Positions 48,781 to 58,176 of a stretch of 58,176 nt of DNA are shown piece by piece. The notes under the pieces were generated by a model. The model was not told the DNA's origin, searched no databases, and saw only the letters and a list, made by a program, of their open reading frames with translations. Origin of the DNA: Azoarcus sp. (GTDB taxonomy: Bacteria > Pseudomonadota > Gammaproteobacteria > Burkholderiales > Rhodocyclaceae). Made by a program: the position numbers and the translations under genes. Each line of letters opens with the position of its first letter. The stretch's first letter is position 1. The DNA is taken from the NCBI GenBank assembly GCA_020725025.1, contig DYFV01000027.1, forward strand, positions 1 to 58,176. The letters run 5' to 3'.

Positions 48781-48808
48781 ATTAGAATTCTTCTAGTTTT
48801 TCTGTCCT
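48781..48808 (-). promoter_or_regulatory. Candidate nuo operon promoter with an overlapping dyad
   Basis: On the minus strand AGGACA (48808-48803), a 16-nt spacer and TCTAAT (48786-48781, 5/6 match to -10) lie between the tRNA terminator and nuoA. An inverted repeat TAGAA-N3-TTCTA (48783-48795) covers the -10, so a dimeric regulator could bind there. The -35 is a 4/6 match. Confidence 0.5.
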
Positions 48809-48816
48809 GCGGCATG

Positions 48817-48838
48817 AAAACGCCCGCATTTGCGGGCG
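48817..48838 (-). terminator. Terminator of the tRNA-Leu gene
   Basis: A 7- to 8-bp stem (CGCCCGCA / TGCGGGCG) is followed on the minus strand by TTTT. It lies 13 nt past the 3' end of the tRNA and isolates it from the nuo operon. Confidence 0.8.
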
Positions 48839-48850
48839 ATTTCTTAATTC

Positions 48851-48935
48851 TGGTGCCGACGGCGAGACTCGAACTCGCACGGCTTTCGCCACCACCCCCT
48901 CAAGATGGCGTGTCTACCAATTTCACCACGTCGGC
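48851..48935 (-). tRNA. tRNA-Leu (anticodon GAG)
   Basis: An 85-nt class II tRNA with CCA encoded. The acceptor stem GCCGACG pairs with CGTCGGC. The anticodon stem CCATC/GGTGG holds loop TTGAGGG, giving anticodon GAG, which reads CUC and CUU. A long variable arm (TGGCGAAAGCCG) and the T arm GCGAG-TTCGAGT-CTCGC complete it. The place between secG and nuoA is a conserved proteobacterial location for tRNA-Leu. Confidence 0.96.
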
Positions 48936-48955
48936 GCGCTTCGTAAAGCCAAAAA

Positions 48956-48983
48956 ATTATACGACTTTTCCCGCGATGCGCAA
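48956..48983 (-). promoter_or_regulatory. tRNA-Leu promoter
   Basis: A perfect -10 TATAAT (48961-48956) has a 16-nt spacer to TTGCGC (48983-48978). The predicted start is about 14 nt upstream of the tRNA 5' end. It lies in the 63-nt gap after the secG stop, so the tRNA can be transcribed independently of tpiA-secG. Confidence 0.7.
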
Positions 48984-48998
48984 AGTCCCCAAAGGTAG

Positions 48999-49376
48999 TT
49001 ACTTGGGAATCGCACCAGCCTTGGAATCGTCGCCCGGAGGGGTCTCCGCAGGCTTCGCGTCGGGCGTCGGCGCGGCAGGCGCGGGCGTCGGCGCCGGCAC
49101 AGCCTGCTCCATCACGCTCGTCGGCGCCGCGGGACGATTGCTCGCGATATAGCTAAGGCCCAGGCTGGTGAGGAAGAAGACGGTGGCGAGGATCCCGGTG
49201 GTTCGGGAGAGGAAGTTGGCCGAACCCGAGGCACCGAAGACGCTTCCGGAAGCGCCGCCGCCGAATGCCGCACCGGCGTCCGCTCCCTTGCCGTGCTGCA
49301 TCAGGACCAGACCGATCACACATAGCCCGACCAGCACGTGAATCGTCAAAACGATCGAAAAAATATATTCACTCAT
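48999..49376 (-). CDS. secG: Protein-export membrane protein SecG
   Basis: A 125-residue small subunit of the SecYEG translocon. It has two membrane helices ([19 protein letters not shown] and [15 protein letters not shown]), with the signature [20 protein letters not shown] between them and NFLSRTT before the second. The C-terminal tail is long and Ala/Pro-rich, as in many betaproteobacteria. ATG 49376 follows AGGATT. The upstream in-frame extension runs into tpiA. It lies 19 nt downstream of tpiA. Confidence 0.96.
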   Translation of the reverse strand: MSEYIFSIVLTIHVLVGLCVIGLVLMQHGKGADAGAAFGGGASGSVFGASGSANFLSRTTGILATVFFLTSLGLSYIASNRPAAPTSVMEQAVPAPTPAPAAPTPDAKPAETPPGDDSKAGAIPK

Positions 49377-49395
49377 CAATAAATCCTGCTTATGC

Positions 49396-50148
49396 TCATG
49401 CACTATGCGAAGCGGATGCGCCTGCCTCGCAGATTTCAATAAACTGCCCCGCCACCAGCGATGCGCCGCCGATCAGACCGCCATCCGCATCGGGAAGGGA
49501 GAATAGCTCGCGAGCGGTGTCCGGCTTGACGCTGCCGCCGTACAGGATGCGTACCGCTCCACCATGCTCGCCCAGCCAGGCGCGGATGAACGCGAGCACC
49601 GCCTGCACCTGTTCGGGCGAAGCCGCGCGGCCGGTACCGATCGCCCAGACGGGCTCGTAGGCGATCACCAGCTCCGCGAGCGCAGCCGGCGTCAGCTCCG
49701 TGCGCAGCGCGTCGAGCTGACGCTGCAGCACGGCCTCGACCTGCCCCGCCTCCCGCTCCGCAAGCGACTCGCCCACGCATACGATGGGAATCAGCCCGGC
49801 TGCGAGGGCCTTGGCGGTCTTGCGTGCCACCATGGCGTCGTCCTCGCCGAACAGGCTGCGGCGCTCCGAGTGCCCGACGATGACATAGCGGCAACCGAAC
49901 TCGCGCAGCATGCGCGCGCTCACTTCGCCGGTAAACGCGCCGTCATCGAATTCGCACAGGTTCTGGGCCCCGAGCGCGACCGGCGTGCCGGCGAGCGCAG
50001 CCTGGGCCTGGGCGAGATAGGGGAATGGCACACACACGGCGCGTTCGACCGCCGCGAGCTCGTGCCGGACGAGCTGCTCGAGCAGGGCCTGGTTGCGAAC
50101 GAGATCCCCGTTCATCTTCCAGTTGCCGACGACTAACTTCCGTTTCAT
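49396..50148 (-). CDS. tpiA: Triosephosphate isomerase
   Basis: A 250-residue glycolytic enzyme interconverting dihydroxyacetone phosphate and glyceraldehyde 3-phosphate. The active site is complete: Lys11 (VGNWKMNG), His93 (VIVGHSERR) and Glu165 in the signature [11 protein letters not shown]. The flexible phosphate loop is GTGRAAS, and [10 protein letters not shown] follows. The length is normal. It is co-transcribed with secG from its own promoter. Confidence 0.98.
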   Translation of the reverse strand: MKRKLVVGNWKMNGDLVRNQALLEQLVRHELAAVERAVCVPFPYLAQAQAALAGTPVALGAQNLCEFDDGAFTGEVSARMLREFGCRYVIVGHSERRSLFGEDDAMVARKTAKALAAGLIPIVCVGESLAEREAGQVEAVLQRQLDALRTELTPAALAELVIAYEPVWAIGTGRAASPEQVQAVLAFIRAWLGEHGGAVRILYGGSVKPDTARELFSLPDADGGLIGGASLVAGQFIEICEAGASASHSA

Positions 50149-50175
50149 ACGCCAGAATCCACTGAAAATCGTGCA

Positions 50176-50204
50176 ATTCTAGCCTGCCTCGCCCTCCGGG
50201 GCAA
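50176..50204 (-). promoter_or_regulatory. tpiA-secG promoter
   Basis: On the minus strand TTGCCC (50204-50199), a 17-nt spacer and TAGAAT (50181-50176) give a good sigma70 promoter, about 20 nt from transcription start to the tpiA ATG. The 103-nt gap behind pstB also holds a GC-rich dyad (CCGCCC / GGGCGG, near 50228-50245) but no T-rich terminator. Confidence 0.6.
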
Positions 50205-50251
50205 AGGAAAGCCGGCCCCGGGCGTCCGCCCCACCGCCGGGCGGGGATCCG

Positions 50252-51034
50252 TCAGCCGAAGCGCCCGGTAATGTAGTCCTCGGTCTCCTTGCGGACAGGA
50301 TTCACGAAGACCTGTTGCGTGGGTCCGAACTCGATCAGCTCACCCAGATACATGTAGGCGGTGTAGTCGGACACCCGGGCCGCCTGCTGCATGTTATGGG
50401 TCACGATGACGATGGTGAAGTCGTCCCGCAGCTCGTTGATCAGTTCCTCGATGTGCGCCGTGGAGATCGGATCCAGGGCCGAGGTAGGCTCGTCCAGCAG
50501 GAGCACTTGCGGCTTCACGGCAATGCCGCGGGCGATGCACAGGCGCTGCTGCTGGCCACCCGACAGACTGGTGCCGCTCTGCTTGAGCTTGTCCTTGACC
50601 TCGTTCCACAGAGCGGCCTTGCGCAGCGCCCATTCGACCCGCTCCTCCATCTCGTAGGCGCCGAGACTCTCGTGCAGGCGGACGCCGAACGCGATGTTGT
50701 CGAAGATCGACATCGGAAACGGCGTCGGCTTCTGGAACACCATTCCGACCTGCGCCCGCAGGACGCTCACGTCCACCTTCGGATCGAGCAGGTTGCGCCC
50801 GTCGAGCAGCAGATGTCCCTCCGCGCGCTGCTCCGGGTACAGGTCGTACATGCGGTTGATCGTGCGCAGCAGCGTCGATTTGCCGCAGCCGGACGGCCCG
50901 ATGAAGGCCGTCACCTTGTGCCGCGCCATCTTGAAGTTGATGCTCTTGAGAGCGTGGAACTTCCCGTAATAGAAGTTGAAGTCGCGGAACTCGATCTGCG
51001 CGTCGCTGATTTCCATGCTTATTGGCGATCCCAT
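50252..51034 (-). CDS. pstB: Phosphate ABC transporter ATP-binding protein
   Basis: A 260-residue ATPase of the high-affinity phosphate importer. Walker A is [11 protein letters not shown], the ABC signature is LSGGQQQRL, and Walker B is [12 protein letters not shown]. The Q-loop [19 protein letters not shown] with its PFPMSIFDN block is PstB-specific. MEISDAQI at 51016 is an alternative start. It is the last pst gene; tpiA follows instead of phoU. Confidence 0.97.
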   Translation of the reverse strand: MGSPISMEISDAQIEFRDFNFYYGKFHALKSINFKMARHKVTAFIGPSGCGKSTLLRTINRMYDLYPEQRAEGHLLLDGRNLLDPKVDVSVLRAQVGMVFQKPTPFPMSIFDNIAFGVRLHESLGAYEMEERVEWALRKAALWNEVKDKLKQSGTSLSGGQQQRLCIARGIAVKPQVLLLDEPTSALDPISTAHIEELINELRDDFTIVIVTHNMQQAARVSDYTAYMYLGELIEFGPTQQVFVNPVRKETEDYITGRFG

Positions 51035-51049
51035 ACCTATTCTCGATTC

Positions 51050-51892
51050 CTACCGCGTCTTCTCGGCCCGCAGGAACACGCGGGCAATGATGTTGAGGCT
51101 CAGCACACCGAGCGTGATCAGGAACACGCCGGCCCAGGCGAGTTGCTGCCACTCGACGAATGGGCTCATCGCGAACTGGAAGATCGTGACCGGAAGGTTG
51201 GCCATCGGCTCACCGAGGTCCACACTCCAGAACTGATTGGACAGGGCGGTGAACAGCAGCGGCGCCGTCTCGCCGGCGATCCGCGCCACGGCGAGCAGGA
51301 CCCCGGTAATGATCCCCGCCCGCGCCGCCCGCAGCGTCACCTGCATGATCACCACCCGCTTGGGCGCGCCGAGCGCGTAAGCCGCCTCGCGCAGAGTGCT
51401 CGGGATCAGCTGCAGCATGTTCTCGGTGGTGCGCACGACCACCGGGAGCACCAGCAGGGCCAGCGCGAAGATTCCCGCCCAGGCCGAGAATCCGCCGGTG
51501 TGGGCGACGACCGCAGCATAGACGAAGAGGCCGATGACGATCGACGGAGCGGACAGCAGCAGGTCGTTGACCAGCCGGACGGCGCTGCCGAGCTTGCTGA
51601 ACCGTCCGTACTCGGCTAGATAGACGCCGGTGAGAATGGCCACCGGCGTTCCGATAAGGGTCGCGAGGCCGACCATGATGACGCTACCGACGATGGCGTT
51701 GAGCAGGCCGCCCCCCGAGGCGCCGGGCGGCGGCGTCATCTCGGTGAACAACTCCAGCGAGAGACCCGAGACGCCGAACTGGAGAACCGTCCACAGGATC
51801 CAGGCGAGCCAGAACAGGCCGAAGGCCATCGCCGACATCGAAAGGGTCAGCGCGACCCGGTTGGTCAATTTGCGGCGCGCAAGCAGTTGCAT
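51050..51892 (-). CDS. pstA: Phosphate ABC transporter permease PstA
   Basis: A 280-residue inner-membrane permease with six helices. The permease loop [19 protein letters not shown] precedes a C-terminal [19 protein letters not shown], the PstA signature. ATG 51892 has AAGGA 8 nt upstream. The longer open frame covers the end of pstC in another frame. It starts 11 nt after the pstC stop. Confidence 0.97.
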   Translation of the reverse strand: MQLLARRKLTNRVALTLSMSAMAFGLFWLAWILWTVLQFGVSGLSLELFTEMTPPPGASGGGLLNAIVGSVIMVGLATLIGTPVAILTGVYLAEYGRFSKLGSAVRLVNDLLLSAPSIVIGLFVYAAVVAHTGGFSAWAGIFALALLVLPVVVRTTENMLQLIPSTLREAAYALGAPKRVVIMQVTLRAARAGIITGVLLAVARIAGETAPLLFTALSNQFWSVDLGEPMANLPVTIFQFAMSPFVEWQQLAWAGVFLITLGVLSLNIIARVFLRAEKTR

Positions 51893-51903
51893 CGAGCGAA
51901 TCC

Positions 51904-52962
51904 TTAACTCTTGGCACCCTCGCCCTTGGACAGGCGGTGCAGAAGCAGCATGGAGATCAACAGCACGATGAGCGTGATTCCGAACAGGATCAGGCCCAGT
52001 TCCATGAGCGCGGCCGTGTGCAGGCCGGGCTCCGCCTCGGCGAACTCGTTCGCGAGCGCCGAGGTGATGCTGTTGCCGGGCTCGAACAGCGAGGCGGAAT
52101 TCAGATAGTTCGTATTGCCGATCACGAAGGTCACCGCCATCGTCTCGCCCAGCGCCCGACCCAGGCCGAGCATGATGCCGCCGACGACGCCGGCCTTGGT
52201 GTAGGGCAGCACGACACGCCACACCACTTCCCAGGTGGTGCAGCCGAGGCCGTAGGCCGACTCCTTGAGCATCGCGGGGGTCACCTCGAACACGTCACGC
52301 ATGACGGCCGCAATGTAGGGAATGATCATGATCGCGAGGATGATCCCCGCGCACAGCAGGCCGATCCCCAGGGGCGGACCGGCGAAGAGGCGGCCGATCA
52401 GCGGGACCTCGCCCAGGGTCGCCTGCAGGGCCGGTTGTACGTACTGGGCGAAGATGGGGGCGAACACCAGCAGGCCCCACATGCCGTAGACGATGCTGGG
52501 AATGGCCGCCAGCAGCTCGATGGCGGTGCCGAGCGGGCGCCGCAGCCAGGCGGGGGCCAACTCGGTCAGGAAGAGGGCGATGCCGAACGAAACCGGCACC
52601 GCGATGAGGAGCGCGATGGCCGAGGTGACCAGGGTGCCGTAGATCGGCACCAGGGCACCGAAGCGCTCCATCGGCGGATTCCACTCCGAGGAGACCAGGA
52701 ATCCGAAACCGAAGGCCTCGAGGCTCTCCCTCGAGGCGAAGACCAGCGCGACGACGATGGCGGTGAGCAGAACGAGGGCGAGGATCGCGAAGCCGCGCGC
52801 GACAAGGGCGAAGAGGCGGTCTCCCAGACCGGACAACCTCGTCGCCTGCAGGTTGGGCGTCGCCCCCTCCTGCCGCGGCAGCGGAACCGCGCCGGCCTCG
52901 CCACTGGCGAGTCGAACCTCCGCGGTTTCCTCGATACTCACCCCACCCTCGTACTGCGCCAT
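51904..52962 (-). CDS. pstC: Phosphate ABC transporter permease PstC
   Basis: A 352-residue permease partner of PstA. A ~45-residue hydrophilic N-terminal extension precedes the first helix ([20 protein letters not shown]). Further motifs are [36 protein letters not shown], and the coupling loop [20 protein letters not shown], then [16 protein letters not shown]. It lies 10 nt after pstS. Confidence 0.97.
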   Translation of the reverse strand: MAQYEGGVSIEETAEVRLASGEAGAVPLPRQEGATPNLQATRLSGLGDRLFALVARGFAILALVLLTAIVVALVFASRESLEAFGFGFLVSSEWNPPMERFGALVPIYGTLVTSAIALLIAVPVSFGIALFLTELAPAWLRRPLGTAIELLAAIPSIVYGMWGLLVFAPIFAQYVQPALQATLGEVPLIGRLFAGPPLGIGLLCAGIILAIMIIPYIAAVMRDVFEVTPAMLKESAYGLGCTTWEVVWRVVLPYTKAGVVGGIMLGLGRALGETMAVTFVIGNTNYLNSASLFEPGNSITSALANEFAEAEPGLHTAALMELGLILFGITLIVLLISMLLLHRLSKGEGAKS

Positions 52963-52972
52963 CGTTCAGTCC

Positions 52973-54013
52973 TTACTTGGCGTACACCTGTTTGCCGGAA
53001 GCGTCCTTGATCGACGACCAGGACGACAGGATCAGCTTCACGGTCTCGTCGGGCAGCGGAACGTAGTCCAGCTCGCTCGCCATCTGGTCGCCGTTGGCGT
53101 AGGCCCACTCGAAGAACTTCAGCACTTCGGCCGCCTGCGCCGGCTTGTCCTGCTGCTTGTGCATCAGGATGAAGGTCGCGCCGGTGATCGGCCACGAGGC
53201 TTTGCCCGGCTCGTTGGTCAGGATTTCGTAGAACGCGGACTTGGTCCAGTCGGCGCTGGCCGCGGCCGCCTTGAAGGCGTCGTCGGTCGGCGCGACGAAA
53301 GCGCCTTCCTTGTTCTGCAGCTGGGTGTAGGCCAGCTTGTTCTGCTTGGCGTAGGCGGCTTCGACGTAACCGATGGCGCCGGGAACACGCTGCACGAAGG
53401 CGGACACGCCTTCGTTACCCTTGCCGCCGAGACCCAGCGGCCACTGCACGGCGGTGCCTTCACCGACCTTTTCCTTCCACTCCGGGCTCACCTTGGACAG
53501 GTAGTTGGTGAAGATGAAGGTCGTGCCGGAACCGTCGGCGCGGCGCACGACGCCGATCGCCTGGTCGGGCAGCTTGACGTCCGGGTTCAGCGCGGCGATC
53601 GCCTTGTCGTTCCAGCTGGTGATCTTGCCCATGTAGATCTGGGCCAGCACGTCGCCGGTCAGCTTGAGCTCACCCGGCTTCACGCCCGGGATATTGACCA
53701 CCGGCACGACGCCGCCGATCACCGTCGGGAACTGCTGCAGGCCGCCCGCATCGAGCTTCTCCGGCGTCAGAGGCATGTCGGAAGCGCCGAAATCCACGGT
53801 CTTGGCAGTGATCTGCTTGATGCCGCCGCCGGAGCCGATCGACTGGTAGTTCACCCTGTTGCCGGTCGCCTTTTGGTACGCGTCGGCCCACTTCGCGTAA
53901 ATCGGCGCGGGGAAACTCGCACCCGCACCGGTGATTTCCGCTGCCTGGGCACCGGCAGCGACCAGCATGGCAGAAGAGACGGCGACGGCAAGTTTCCTGG
54001 TAAAACGGATCAT
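52973..54013 (-). CDS. pstS: Phosphate-binding protein PstS
   Basis: A 346-residue periplasmic phosphate receptor. The signal peptide ends AAGAQA before [20 protein letters not shown], the classical PstS opening. Phosphate-contacting segments [26 protein letters not shown] and [16 protein letters not shown] are present. The gene heads pstSCAB and is likely induced by phosphate limitation through PhoB, given the possible Pho box upstream. Confidence 0.97.
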   Translation of the reverse strand: MIRFTRKLAVAVSSAMLVAAGAQAAEITGAGASFPAPIYAKWADAYQKATGNRVNYQSIGSGGGIKQITAKTVDFGASDMPLTPEKLDAGGLQQFPTVIGGVVPVVNIPGVKPGELKLTGDVLAQIYMGKITSWNDKAIAALNPDVKLPDQAIGVVRRADGSGTTFIFTNYLSKVSPEWKEKVGEGTAVQWPLGLGGKGNEGVSAFVQRVPGAIGYVEAAYAKQNKLAYTQLQNKEGAFVAPTDDAFKAAAASADWTKSAFYEILTNEPGKASWPITGATFILMHKQQDKPAQAAEVLKFFEWAYANGDQMASELDYVPLPDETVKLILSSWSSIKDASGKQVYAK

Positions 54014-54060
54014 GGCTACCTCTGGGTCTACGTGGAAAAGCCGTACGGTAGCAATGTTAC

Positions 54061-54078
54061 GTTACACCAATGTTTCAG
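54061..54078 (-). promoter_or_regulatory. Possible degenerate Pho box upstream of pstS
   Basis: CTGAAAC-ATTG-GTGTAAC on the minus strand has two 7-mers spaced as in the PhoB half-site consensus (CTGTCAT-N4-CTGTCAT), each about 4/7 matching, with partial continuation into a third 11-nt repeat. It is 48 nt from the pstS start. The match is weak and rests mainly on context. Confidence 0.3.
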
Positions 54079-54168
54079 CCATACTTTCCCGCCGGGCCCG
54101 ACAAACGCCGGGGCCGGAACCGCCACAGTACTGCGGGCTGGCCCGGCGCCGTTCGTTGCCGGCGCCGA

Positions 54169-54197
54169 ATTCTACCGTAAAGGGGCAAGCCTGTTCA
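54169..54197 (-). promoter_or_regulatory. Candidate sigma70 promoter upstream of pstS
   Basis: TGAACA (54197-54192), a 17-nt spacer and TAGAAT (54174-54169) give a fair promoter, about 150 nt upstream of pstS. Between it and the gene is a dyad GGCGCC-N10-GGCGCC (54145-54166). A small stem TGGCAG/CTGCCA (54205-54220) just upstream may weakly terminate glmM transcription. Nothing else is visible in the 239-nt gap 54014-54252. Confidence 0.4.
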
Positions 54198-54252
54198 GGG
54201 GAACTGGCAGAAAGCTGCCATAAACGAGTACTCCTGGCGGGACCGTTCTCCT

Positions 54253-55605
54253 TCAGGCGACCGACTTGGCGACCGCGTCCGCGAGGCGGTGGGCCAGCCG
54301 CTCTACCATCGCGAGGTCGTCCCCTTCCACCATCACCCGCAGCAGGGGCTCGGTGCCGGACGGGCGCAGCAGCACCCGTCCGCGATCGGCCAGTTCCGCC
54401 TCCACCTCGACACGGGCCCGCTCGATGGTCTTGTCCGACCTCCAGTCGAAGCCGGACGGCAGGCGGACATTGACCAGCTTCTGGGGATAGAAGGTCAGGT
54501 CGGCGCAGGCCTGATCGAGGGTCTGCCCGCTCTGCTTGAGAGCGGCGAGCACCTGCAGCGCCGAAATGATGCCGTCGCCGGTGGTATGGCGGTCGAGGCA
54601 GATGATGTGACCGGAATTCTCGCCGCCGAGGCGCCAGCCGCGCTCGTGCATCATCTCGAGCACGTAGCGGTCGCCCACCTTCGCCCGCGCGAACTCCAGC
54701 CCGAGGCGCCCGATCGCGCGCTCGAAGCCGAGGTTGCTCATGAGCGTGCCGACGACTCCGCCGTCGCGGCCGTTGTTCTTGTGGGCGGCAGCGATCACGT
54801 AGAGCAGCTTGTCCCCGTCGTAGATCTCGCCGGCCGCGTCGACCATGATGATCCGGTCTCCGTCGCCGTCGAGCGCGATGCCGAGCTCCGCCTCGTTCGC
54901 CAACACCGCCGCCCGCAGGTTCGCGGGGCAGGTGGCGCCGCAGTCCTCGTTGATGTTGAGGCCGTTCGGTGCCACCGCGACCTTGACCACCTCCGCGCCG
55001 AGCTCGTGGAAGACGCTGGGCGCGATGTGATAGGCCGCCCCGTGGGCGCAGTCGACCGCGATCTTCATGCCGCGCAGGTCGAGCTCGTTGGGGAAGGTGC
55101 TCTTGCAGAATTCGATGTAGCGCCCCGCGGCATCCTCGATGCGGCGCGCCTTCCCGAGGCGCGCGGAGTCGACGCATCCGATCGGCCCGTCCACCCGGCT
55201 CTCGATCTCCTCCTCCACCGCATCGGGCAGCTTGGTGCCGTCGGCGGAAAAGAACTTGATGCCGTTGTCGTAATAGGGATTGTGCGAGGCGGAGATCACC
55301 ACGCCCGCCTGCAGGCGCAGGGCACGGGTGAGATAGGCCACCGCCGGGGTCGGCATCGGACCGGCCAGCATGACGTCCACCCCGGCCGCTGCGAAGCCGG
55401 CCTCGAGCGCCGCTTCCAGCATGTAGCCCGAGATGCGGGTGTCCTTGCCGATGAGAATGGCAGGCCGCTCCCCCGCCGGCAACCCGTCTCGCGCGACCAG
55501 CGTGACACCCGCGGCATAGCCCAGCCGCATAACGAATTCGGGGGTAATGGTCGACTCGCCGACCCGGCCCCGCACCCCGTCGGTGCCGAAATACTTACGC
55601 CCCAT
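54253..55605 (-). CDS. glmM: Phosphoglucosamine mutase
   Basis: A 450-residue enzyme converting glucosamine 6-phosphate to glucosamine 1-phosphate for UDP-GlcNAc, peptidoglycan and LPS. The opening [14 protein letters not shown], the phosphorylated Ser107 in [12 protein letters not shown], the Mg2+ loop ALDGDGDR, the sugar loop GGENSGHI and the phosphate-binding [12 protein letters not shown] are intact. ATG 55605 has GGAG 8 nt upstream. It lies 94 nt after folP; a GATAAT in that gap may be an internal -10. Confidence 0.98.
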   Translation of the reverse strand: MGRKYFGTDGVRGRVGESTITPEFVMRLGYAAGVTLVARDGLPAGERPAILIGKDTRISGYMLEAALEAGFAAAGVDVMLAGPMPTPAVAYLTRALRLQAGVVISASHNPYYDNGIKFFSADGTKLPDAVEEEIESRVDGPIGCVDSARLGKARRIEDAAGRYIEFCKSTFPNELDLRGMKIAVDCAHGAAYHIAPSVFHELGAEVVKVAVAPNGLNINEDCGATCPANLRAAVLANEAELGIALDGDGDRIIMVDAAGEIYDGDKLLYVIAAAHKNNGRDGGVVGTLMSNLGFERAIGRLGLEFARAKVGDRYVLEMMHERGWRLGGENSGHIICLDRHTTGDGIISALQVLAALKQSGQTLDQACADLTFYPQKLVNVRLPSGFDWRSDKTIERARVEVEAELADRGRVLLRPSGTEPLLRVMVEGDDLAMVERLAHRLADAVAKSVA

Positions 55606-55699
55606 GTTCTTCTCTCCCGGAATTCGAAAGCGCGGATTATCGCACCTTGCACCGGGTCCTTCGCTACCCGCGGCAGTGTAAGCGGGTGTTTTGCGCTGC

Positions 55700-56539
55700 T
55701 CAGCGCGGGTTTCCGTGCCCCTCGACCGCACGCCACACTGCCAGCGCGTCGTGGGTAGCCCCCACGTCGTGCACGCGCACGATGTGCGCCCCGCGCTGGA
55801 CCGCCAGCAGCGCCGCGACCGCGCTCGCCACGACCCGCTCGTCCACCGGGCGACCGGTGATCTTGCCGAGCATGGACTTGCGCGACACGCCGATCAGAAC
55901 CGGCAGCCCGCCGGCCACGAAGCGGTCGGTCGCGCGCATGAGCGCGAGGTTGTGCTCGTGCGTTTTGCCGAAGCCAAAGCCGGGATCGATGATGAGCCGC
56001 TCCTCGGCGATGCCCGCCGCCCGCAGCACGGCCACCCGGTCGTCGAGGAAAGCCGCCACCTCCGCCACCACGTCGTCGTAGTGGGGATCCGCCTGCATGC
56101 TGCGCGGCTCGCCCTGCATGTGCATCAGGCACAGCGCGGCGTCCGCCTCGCGCACAGCCTCGACGGCGCCGGGCGCGCGGAAGGCGTTGATGTCGTTGAT
56201 GAGGCTCGCGCCGGCGGCGATCGCCGCGCGCATCACCGCGGGCTTCACGGTGTCGACCGAGACCGGTACCGGCCCGGCCGCCAGGCGCTCCACCAGCGGA
56301 ATGACACGGTCGAGCTCCTCCTGCTCCGACACCGGCTCCGCCCCCGGGCGCGAGGATTCGCCTCCCAGGTCCAGGATGTCCGCCCCCTCGGCCACTGCCG
56401 CCTCGGCCCGCCGCAAGGCCGCGTCGAGATCGCGGCCGGCGCCGTCACCCGAGAACGAGTCGGGGGTGGCATTCACGATGGCCATGATGAGCGGCCGGTC
56501 GAGGGCGAGCCGGAAGCGTCCGCAAAGGAGAGTCTGCAT
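55700..56539 (-). CDS. folP: Dihydropteroate synthase
   Basis: A 279-residue folate enzyme joining p-aminobenzoate and dihydropterin pyrophosphate, the target of sulfonamides. Motifs are [78 protein letters not shown] and VRVHDV. ATG 56539 follows AGGA at 8 nt. The 14-codon upstream extension lies in the ftsH terminator region. The ftsH-folP-glmM order is classical. Confidence 0.97.
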   Translation of the reverse strand: MQTLLCGRFRLALDRPLIMAIVNATPDSFSGDGAGRDLDAALRRAEAAVAEGADILDLGGESSRPGAEPVSEQEELDRVIPLVERLAAGPVPVSVDTVKPAVMRAAIAAGASLINDINAFRAPGAVEAVREADAALCLMHMQGEPRSMQADPHYDDVVAEVAAFLDDRVAVLRAAGIAEERLIIDPGFGFGKTHEHNLALMRATDRFVAGGLPVLIGVSRKSMLGKITGRPVDERVVASAVAALLAVQRGAHIVRVHDVGATHDALAVWRAVEGHGNPR

Positions 56540-56572
56540 GGCGGGTCCTGGAAGACGAAGTTTGGCGAGGAC

Positions 56573-56603
56573 AAAAGGCACGGGCCGACTTGCGTCGGCC
56601 CGT
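56573..56603 (-). terminator. Strong terminator downstream of ftsH
   Basis: A perfect 10-bp stem (ACGGGCCGAC / GTCGGCCCGT) with a 4-nt loop is followed on the minus strand by GCC and then TTTT. It lies 27 nt after the ftsH stop and just before folP, so folP-glmM probably depends on readthrough or a promoter of its own. Confidence 0.75.
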
Positions 56604-56629
56604 CGGGTCGTGCGGAGTAGCGCTGCGCG

Positions 56630-58176
<1,547 letters not shown>

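Noticed and set aside
55660..55695. Stem ACCCGC/GCGGGT followed by TTTT as a folP terminator
   Set aside because: The T-run follows on the plus strand, while folP and glmM are on the minus strand, so the orientation is wrong.

Overview
The window is very GC-rich bacterial chromosome. The gene order ftsH-folP-glmM, pstSCAB, tpiA-secG-tRNA-Leu-nuoA-N, together with a PEP-CTERM protein, suggests a betaproteobacterium, possibly of the Rhodocyclales type. That assignment is inferred from gene order and families, not from a phylogeny. I saw no insertion sequences, phage genes, rRNA or CRISPR arrays.

Left part (1-19.1 kb), an accessory and signalling region. A PEP-CTERM surface protein lies head-to-head with a LuxR-type regulator that has a hairpin-rich leader. 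A minus-strand run holds 4-hydroxyphenylpyruvate dioxygenase, an MFS_3 exporter with a C-terminal soluble domain, and a glycolipid-binding-like protein. Next come a lipoprotein built from two copies of a Cys-bracketed module, a second exported protein and a Sel1-repeat protein. A c-di-GMP block follows: two consecutive HD-GYP proteins with altered HD motifs plus a bacteriohemerythrin. After the large helicase Lhr comes a membrane dCache-PAS-GGDEF diguanylate cyclase, whose start overlaps that of a divergent substrate-binding protein.

Middle (19.1-34.2 kb). A single ORF of nearly 2,000 codons fuses the large and small subunits of glutamate synthase. Its catalytic N-terminal Cys has no ATG, GTG or TTG in frame upstream of it, so translation starts at AUC, or a -1 shift or sequence error at a G5 run joins it to an upstream ATG. 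Divergent from it are a FIST sensor protein and an MliC-like lipoprotein. Then comes a 1,291-residue SARP/BTAD-type regulator with a degenerate nucleotide-cyclase domain, an AAA ATPase and a helical repeat region. It is divergent from an exported TPR protein. A GNAT acetyltransferase and a Nudix hydrolase close this part.

Right part (34.2-58.2 kb), a core region all on the minus strand. It holds the complete 14-gene complex I operon nuoA-N with its promoter, a tRNA-Leu(GAG) with its own promoter and terminator, secG, tpiA, pstSCAB (no phoU follows), glmM, folP and ftsH. ftsH is cut by the right edge and ends in a strong terminator.
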